A stretch of 9,683 nt of DNA from JBJXFY01 sp046155815. Lineage in GTDB: Bacteria > Verrucomicrobiota > Verrucomicrobiia > Limisphaerales > CAIMTB01. Shown here in pieces: positions 5,296-9,683 of this stretch. Position 1 is the first letter of the stretch. Every line of letters starts with the position of its first letter. The stretch lies in contig JBJXFY010000307.1 of the NCBI GenBank assembly GCA_046155815.1, forward strand, positions 1 to 9,683, read 5' to 3'. Under the pieces are notes generated by a model. The model ran no database searches. It was not told where the DNA came from and worked only from the letters and a program-made list of their open reading frames with translations. The translations under genes were made by a program, and so were the position numbers.

Positions 5296-8200
5296 ATGAT
5301 CCACCGTATCCGCGTTTGTCTCGTTGCCGCGCTGCTGTGTGCCGCGCTCCCGCTGCCGGCGCAGGAGGCGCAACCGGTCCTGCATGTTCTCAACGGCAGC
5401 CAGCAGACGCTCGATGTGTTCTGGCTGAAGAGCGACGCGGAACGGGTGGCGAACGGCTCCGTTCCGCCCGGCAAGGACACGACCGTCACCACCACTTTGG
5501 GCCATCGTTTCGCGCTCGTGGGGCGCGAGGATCGCACGGAGTTCACGGTGACGAGCGAGGTGCCGGTGCAGGCGGTCCGATTTGATCCGCCAAGCCGGGA
5601 CGGCGTACCGGCATTCTACACGCAGGCGGTGAGTGCCGAGGGCTTTCCGATTGTGGCCTCGGCGAAGGTGAATCCCTACGCGCTCAAGGAAGCGGCGTTT
5701 CTCGTAAACCGGATGCTGGAGCGGCGGCCGGATGTGCGGAGGGCGCTGATCCGGAGCGGGGCACGGATGGGTCTCCTGGCCCACGATGAGTTCACCACGG
5801 ATCTCCCGGAATTTGCGCACCTCGGGGAGGAGACGACGCCGGACATGGGCGGACTGGGTGCGAAGACCTTCTGGGATGCGCGTGCCCGAGGCACGGGCGG
5901 GAGCAAGAATGATCCCTTTTGCACCAGCGCGGAGGAGAATGTGCTCGGTTTCCCCGGCGACCCGTATGCCACGGAGTGTATTTTGATCCACGAGTTCGCG
6001 CACTGCATCCATCTGCGCGGGATGGTGAATGTGGACCCGACCTTCGATGCCCGGCTGCAGGAAACCTACGGGCGCGCGATGAAGGCCGGGCTTTGGAAGG
6101 GCAAAAATGCGAGCGTGAATCACCACGAATACTTCGCCGAGGGGGTGCAGTCGTGGTTCGACAACAATCGGGTGAATGACCACGACCACAACCATGTGAA
6201 CACCCGGGCGCTGCTGCTGGAGTATGATCCCGGACTCGCCGCGATGTGCCGCGAAGTCTTCGGCGACACGGTGCTTGTATATACGAAACCCGCGACACGC
6301 CTGACCGGGCACCTGGCAGGCTACAATCCGGAAAAGGCGCCGACCTTTGTGTGGCCCCAGCGGCTGGCGAAGGCGAAGGCGGAGATCCGCGCGCACGCGC
6401 AGGAACGAAACCAGGAAGCCAACTCGAAGCTGGACGCACGCCCATCGCCGCCGAAAGACCCCGCCCGCGTGGAGACGGAGAACGAGGATCGGTCGCGACC
6501 GCAATACCAGCGGATGAACTTCGGGCCCGCGCTCTTTTGGACGTATGAAATCGCGCCCGGAAACATCGCGCAAAAAGGGATCGCGGTCCGCCTCGACAAA
6601 GGCGCGGGCGGCGTGAGCAAGGGCCGCGCGTGGATGGTTTATGACCATGACACGATGCGGGTCGCCACCGCGACCACGGGAGATTTCGTGGATTGGAAAG
6701 GCATCGGCTTCGACGGCAGCCATGGCACGCACACCGGGCTGACGGGCGACCGGCAGTTCATCAACCCGGTCGGTCCGGGCTGGGCGTCGCCGGAAGGAAG
6801 CTGGGAGGACCCGCGGCCGGCGGGTCGCGATCAACGGCTTTACGGAGCCCTGCCGCGGGAGTGGGCGCACTACGAGGGCACGTACCTGCACGGCGGCCAG
6901 GCGGTCATCGCCGCCCGCATTGGCGGCACGCGGGTGCTCGAATTGCCGGGCTGGATCGATGCCGGTGAGACGCCGGTTTTCACCCGCACACTGAACGTGG
7001 GGAAGTCGGCGAAACCGCTGCAACTGCGCGTCGCGCCGGACTCGGTGAACGTCGCGCTGGTCGGCGACGGCTCGCTGCGCCGGGACGGCGGCTTCTGGAT
7101 TGCCAAGCTGCCCGGTGACGCGAAGACGCGCCTCTTCATTTCCCGCGCCGAGACCGCCGCGCTCGCCGCCCTGACGAGGACCTTCAACACCCCGCTGGAT
7201 CTGGAACCCCTCACGCACGGCGGCCCGCCCCGGTGGGCCGGGGAAGTCGTCACGACGTCGGTGGCCGGCAAGGCGGACGGCGCCTTCATCGCGGACACGT
7301 TCCCGCTGCCGATTGAGAATCCCTGGCAGAGCTGGATGCGTCCGGGTGGTTTTGATTTCACGCCGGACGGCCAGGCCGCCCTGGTCGCGACCTGGAATGG
7401 CGACGTGTGGCGCGTGGACGGCCTCCTGGCCGCGGCCCCGGCCCCGTTGCGCTGGCGGCGGATCGCGAGCGGGCTCTTCCAGCCGCTCGGCGTGAAGTTC
7501 CGGGGCGACGACGTGTTCATCACCTGCCGCGATCAGCTCGTGCGCCTGCGCGACCTCAATGGCGACGGCGAGGCGGATTACATCGAGAGCTTCAACAGCG
7601 ACCACCAGGTCACCGAACACTTCCACGAGTTCGCGATGGGCCTGCAGACCGACGCGGCGGGGAACTTCTACTACGCCAAATCCGCCCGCCACGCGCTGCC
7701 GGCGCTGGTGCCGCATCACGGCACGCTGCTGCGCGTCAGCGCCGACGGCCTGCGCACCGACATTGTCGCGAACGGATTCCGCGCGGCGAACGGCGTCTGC
7801 GTGAACGACGACGGCACGTTTTTCGTGACCGACCAGGAAGGCCATTGGACACCGAAGAACCGCATCAACCGGGTCAAGACGGGCGGCTTTTACGGCAACC
7901 TGTTTGGCTACACGAGCGTGACGAACACGTCCGACGCCGCGATGGAGCAACCGATGGTCTGGATCACCAACGCCAAGGACCGCAGCCCCGGTGAACTGCT
8001 CTGGGTGCCCAAGGATGCCTGGGGTTCGCTGGGTGGCTCGTTGCTCAATCTCAGCTACGGCACCGGCCGCGCCTTCATCGTGCCGCACGAGGAGGTCGAC
8101 GGCCAATGGCAGGGCGCGGTCTGCGAACTGCCGCTGCCCGCCTTCCCTACCGGCATCATGCGGGGACGGTTCGCCGCCGACGGCGCGCTCTACACCTGCG

Positions 8201-8604
8201 GCCTGTTCAGCTGGGCGGGCAACGCCACGGCACCCGGCGGCTTCCATCGCATCCGCCGCAGCGACAAACCCGCGGACGTTCCCCTGGCCTTGCACGCCGC
8301 AAAGGGTTCGTTTTCGGTCACCTTCAGCGATCCGCTCGACCCCGCCAGCGTGAAACCCGACGCGTTCTCGATGAAGGTCTGGACGCTCAAGCGCGCCGTC
8401 ACCTACGGCTCCAACCATTACGGCGAGCACCCGCTCGAGATCACCGGGGCTCGCCTCGGCGCCGATGCCCGCACCGTCACCGTCGACATTCCGTCGCTCA
8501 CGCCCACGCAGTGCTACGAGCTCAAGTTGACTCTCCTCACCCCCGACGGCACGTCATTCAATCGCTCGCTGCACGGGACGATCCACCAACTGGCTGATCG
8601 GTGA
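5296..8604 (+). CDS. Large secreted protein: VHL-beta-like, HEFAH metallopeptidase, DUF6797-like and beta-propeller domains (1102 aa)
   Basis: Residues 1-23 form a signal peptide (hydrophobic 7-20, PAQ before the likely cleavage site), so the protein is exported. Residues 28-98 resemble the VHL beta domain (LNGSQQTLDVFWLKSDAERV). Residues about 125-335 form a zincin: HEFAH (H232, E233, H236) and, 42 residues on, HHEYFAEG, where E278 aligns with the third zinc ligand of anthrax lethal factor; a His-rich DHDHNH follows (295-300). Residues 340-400 are a charged linker. Residues 405-670 match the PVC-group DUF6797 region. Residues 675-990 look like a sugar dehydrogenase-type beta-propeller with a calcium-loop motif DLNGDGEAD (753-761). 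Residues 1000-1102 are the usual beta-rich tail. No CxxCH heme motif is present, although many relatives carry a cytochrome. Substrate is unknown; polysaccharide or glycoprotein breakdown outside the cell is a guess. The ATG follows CACTTCCC with no Shine-Dalgarno. Confidence 0.88.
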   Translation: MIHRIRVCLVAALLCAALPLPAQEAQPVLHVLNGSQQTLDVFWLKSDAERVANGSVPPGKDTTVTTTLGHRFALVGREDRTEFTVTSEVPVQAVRFDPPSRDGVPAFYTQAVSAEGFPIVASAKVNPYALKEAAFLVNRMLERRPDVRRALIRSGARMGLLAHDEFTTDLPEFAHLGEETTPDMGGLGAKTFWDARARGTGGSKNDPFCTSAEENVLGFPGDPYATECILIHEFAHCIHLRGMVNVDPTFDARLQETYGRAMKAGLWKGKNASVNHHEYFAEGVQSWFDNNRVNDHDHNHVNTRALLLEYDPGLAAMCREVFGDTVLVYTKPATRLTGHLAGYNPEKAPTFVWPQRLAKAKAEIRAHAQERNQEANSKLDARPSPPKDPARVETENEDRSRPQYQRMNFGPALFWTYEIAPGNIAQKGIAVRLDKGAGGVSKGRAWMVYDHDTMRVATATTGDFVDWKGIGFDGSHGTHTGLTGDRQFINPVGPGWASPEGSWEDPRPAGRDQRLYGALPREWAHYEGTYLHGGQAVIAARIGGTRVLELPGWIDAGETPVFTRTLNVGKSAKPLQLRVAPDSVNVALVGDGSLRRDGGFWIAKLPGDAKTRLFISRAETAALAALTRTFNTPLDLEPLTHGGPPRWAGEVVTTSVAGKADGAFIADTFPLPIENPWQSWMRPGGFDFTPDGQAALVATWNGDVWRVDGLLAAAPAPLRWRRIASGLFQPLGVKFRGDDVFITCRDQLVRLRDLNGDGEADYIESFNSDHQVTEHFHEFAMGLQTDAAGNFYYAKSARHALPALVPHHGTLLRVSADGLRTDIVANGFRAANGVCVNDDGTFFVTDQEGHWTPKNRINRVKTGGFYGNLFGYTSVTNTSDAAMEQPMVWITNAKDRSPGELLWVPKDAWGSLGGSLLNLSYGTGRAFIVPHEEVDGQWQGAVCELPLPAFPTGIMRGRFAADGALYTCGLFSWAGNATAPGGFHRIRRSDKPADVPLALHAAKGSFSVTFSDPLDPASVKPDAFSMKVWTLKRAVTYGSNHYGEHPLEITGARLGADARTVTVDIPSLTPTQCYELKLTLLTPDGTSFNRSLHGTIHQLADR

Positions 8605-8945
8605 AGCGCTGAACCACGCAGCGCCCAGAAGGCAGGGTCCAATTGGAGCCTTTCAGCAAGGAGCGGGCCGAGACGGCGGAAGTGGTGGCGGAACAAAGCA
8701 TCACGGAAGAATTGAAGCGGAGGCTCTGGCAGGAGGCTGATCTCTGTACGAGGCCCAAAAGGGACTTTGCCAGGGTGGCGCTGGCGGCGCGGTGGCGGGC
8801 ACAGACGACGCTGACCGGGTGCTGGATCGCGACCCGACCGGGGATGGGCACGCGCGGCCATCTGAACCACCTGCGGTATCGCCAAGGGAAAGCTCGCGAG
8901 GAGAAGCCGGTATCAAGAACTGCCCCCTGTGCTGATACACGATGC
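8605..8945. other. Gap between convergent genes, holding a transposase remnant
   Basis: The gap has no intact gene. Most of it (about 8643-8900) is the decayed end of a REP-associated transposase, listed separately. A 6-bp inverted repeat, GTATCA (8910-8915) and TGATAC (8933-8938), lies just past it and close to the engB stop; it could be a weak terminator or an element end. No T-rich terminator for the 5296-8604 gene was found. Confidence 0.5.
8643..8900 (+). pseudogene. C-terminal remnant of a REP-associated (Y1-type) transposase
   Basis: The plus-strand frame reads AETAEVVAEQSITEELKRRL, then WQEADL, RPKRDFARVALAARWRAQTT and MGTRGHLNHLRYRQGK. That succession (a Glu/Ala-rich helix, W-x-EADL, K-x-D-x-x-x-VALAxRxRxxTT, WIAxxxxMGT, HLNHLxYR) is the C-terminal tail of REP-associated tyrosine transposases as found in verrucomicrobial genomes. 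The catalytic HUH and Tyr part is absent, and WIATRPGMGT has drifted from the usual WIAxRLxMGT. The frame runs on into sequence antisense to engB, so no natural stop remains. It is a dead fragment and suggests past insertion or rearrangement here. Identification rests on motif memory, not on a search. Confidence 0.65.
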
Positions 8946-9644
8946 TCACCAAGGCCGGTTGAGGTCGGGGCGGTTCTTCGGCGCCTGCGTCGCCTTGCGG
9001 CTGGGCGCGGGCAGTCCGGCGCGCTCCGCCGCCTCCCGCGCCTGCGCCGCCAGCTCGGCCAGCGATTGGGTGACCAGTCCAAGCAGTTCATTCCGCCCGC
9101 GCCCCGTTGTCGCAGAGGTGACAAAACACTCCGGCAACTGCTCGAACCAGCCGGCGATGGCCGCCAAGAAGGCGGCGATGTTCGCCTGCACTTCCCCGGT
9201 CTTGGAACGGTCACTCTTGGTGAAGACCAGCACGAACGGGGTGGCGTTGCCGGCGAGCCACTGCACAAACTCCAGGTCAATCTTCTGCGGCGGCAGCCCC
9301 GAATCAATCAGCAGGAACACGCAGTTCAAATTCCTGCGCCGCGACAGGTAGTCCGCCACCGCCTCGTTGAACGCCGAGCGGTCCTTCCGTGCCACCTGCG
9401 CAAACCCGTAGCCCGGCAGATCCACCAGCCGCCACGTGCGGTTCATCGTGAAGATGTTGATGAGCTTGGTGAACCCCGGCGTCGGCGAGACGCGCGCCAG
9501 GCCGTCCTTGCCCGCGAGCATGTTCAGCAGCGATGACTTGCCGACATTCGAGCGACCGATGAAGGCGAATTCCGGCAGCGACTCGTCGGGACACGAGTCG
9601 AGGTCCGGCGCGCTGCGGTCAAAAATGGCGGATGAAATGTTCAC
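8946..9644 (-). CDS. engB: EngB/YsxC/YihA ribosome-biogenesis GTPase (232 aa)
   Basis: This essential TRAFAC-class GTPase assists late assembly of the 50S subunit. The G motifs are complete: G1 GRSNVGKS (30-37), a G2-region threonine in PTPGFT (54-59), G3 DLPGYG (75-80), G4 TKSD (142-145) and G5 SAT (177-179). RSNVGKSSLLN and DLPGYGFA are diagnostic for this subfamily. The start is a GTG at 9644; it gives the usual short lead before the G domain. At 232 residues it is longer than the typical 195-210, owing to an Ala/Glu helix and a basic Pro/Lys/Arg tail after about residue 198. It converges on the gene at 5296-8604. No Shine-Dalgarno motif is visible before the GTG. Confidence 0.95.
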   Translation of the reverse strand: MNISSAIFDRSAPDLDSCPDESLPEFAFIGRSNVGKSSLLNMLAGKDGLARVSPTPGFTKLINIFTMNRTWRLVDLPGYGFAQVARKDRSAFNEAVADYLSRRRNLNCVFLLIDSGLPPQKIDLEFVQWLAGNATPFVLVFTKSDRSKTGEVQANIAAFLAAIAGWFEQLPECFVTSATTGRGRNELLGLVTQSLAELAAQAREAAERAGLPAPSRKATQAPKNRPDLNRPW

Positions 9645-9683
9645 AATGAAAAACTGACGGCGAAGTGTCGCAGCAAATGCAGG

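Noticed and set aside
5983..6015. Possible CxxCH heme site near the HEFAH motif of the large protein
   Set aside because: The cysteines (C228, C237) are not in CxxCH spacing, and no such motif occurs elsewhere in the protein.
4759..8430. A 1223-codon open frame on the minus strand
   Set aside because: It is antisense to the well-supported secreted protein, the enolase fragment and non-coding DNA. Its Arg/Val/Gly-rich sequence shows no domain and is a GC-content artefact.
8643..9536. A 297-codon plus-strand frame
   Set aside because: Only its first part resembles a transposase tail. The rest is antisense to engB, whose GTPase motifs are unambiguous.
1..9683. tRNA, rRNA, CRISPR array or complete insertion sequence
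   Set aside because: No cloverleaf-like sequence, spaced direct repeats or intact transposase with terminal repeats was seen on either strand.

Overview
The window is very GC-rich, its genes are tightly packed, and none of them has a clear AGGAGG-type ribosome binding site. It also carries a secreted beta-propeller protein of a type (DUF6797-like) common in Verrucomicrobiota and Planctomycetota. The best guess is a chromosomal segment of a verrucomicrobial bacterium, possibly Opitutaceae-like. This is inferred from gene content and style, not from a marker gene.

Positions 1-4335 form a coherent zinc-limitation locus on the plus strand. First come three genes for proteins that normally bind structural zinc but here lack the ligands: a TraR/DksA-family regulator with one of four zinc-finger cysteines left (204-791), ribosomal protein bL33 with one of four left (814-981), and bS18 with no cysteine (986-1240). 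A strong intrinsic terminator (1248-1286) ends this unit. Immediately after it lies a 15-bp palindrome that resembles the 7-1-7 Zur box (1297-1311), followed by znuA, znuC, znuB and a Fur-family regulator, most likely Zur, in a tight overlapping operon (1314-4335). The natural reading is that the cell, when short of zinc, derepresses a high-affinity zinc importer and also makes zinc-free versions of zinc proteins.

Positions 4317-4950 hold a terminator facing the minus strand, an unrecognised 59-residue minus-strand gene (4363-4542), its structured upstream region, and GC-rich sequence with no convincing gene. Positions 4951-5280 are the C-terminal third of an enolase-superfamily dehydratase whose 5' part is missing.

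Positions 5296-8604 encode one large exported protein of 1102 residues. In order it has a signal peptide, a VHL-beta-like domain, an HEFAH zinc metallopeptidase domain similar to anthrax lethal factor, a DUF6797-like domain, and a beta-propeller of the PVC 'sugar dehydrogenase/heme-binding' type without a heme motif. Codon choice differs between its front and back halves.

Positions 8605-8945 carry a decayed C-terminal piece of a REP-associated (Y1-type) transposase. The window closes with the essential ribosome-assembly GTPase EngB/YsxC on the minus strand (8946-9644). No tRNA, rRNA, CRISPR array or complete insertion sequence was seen.
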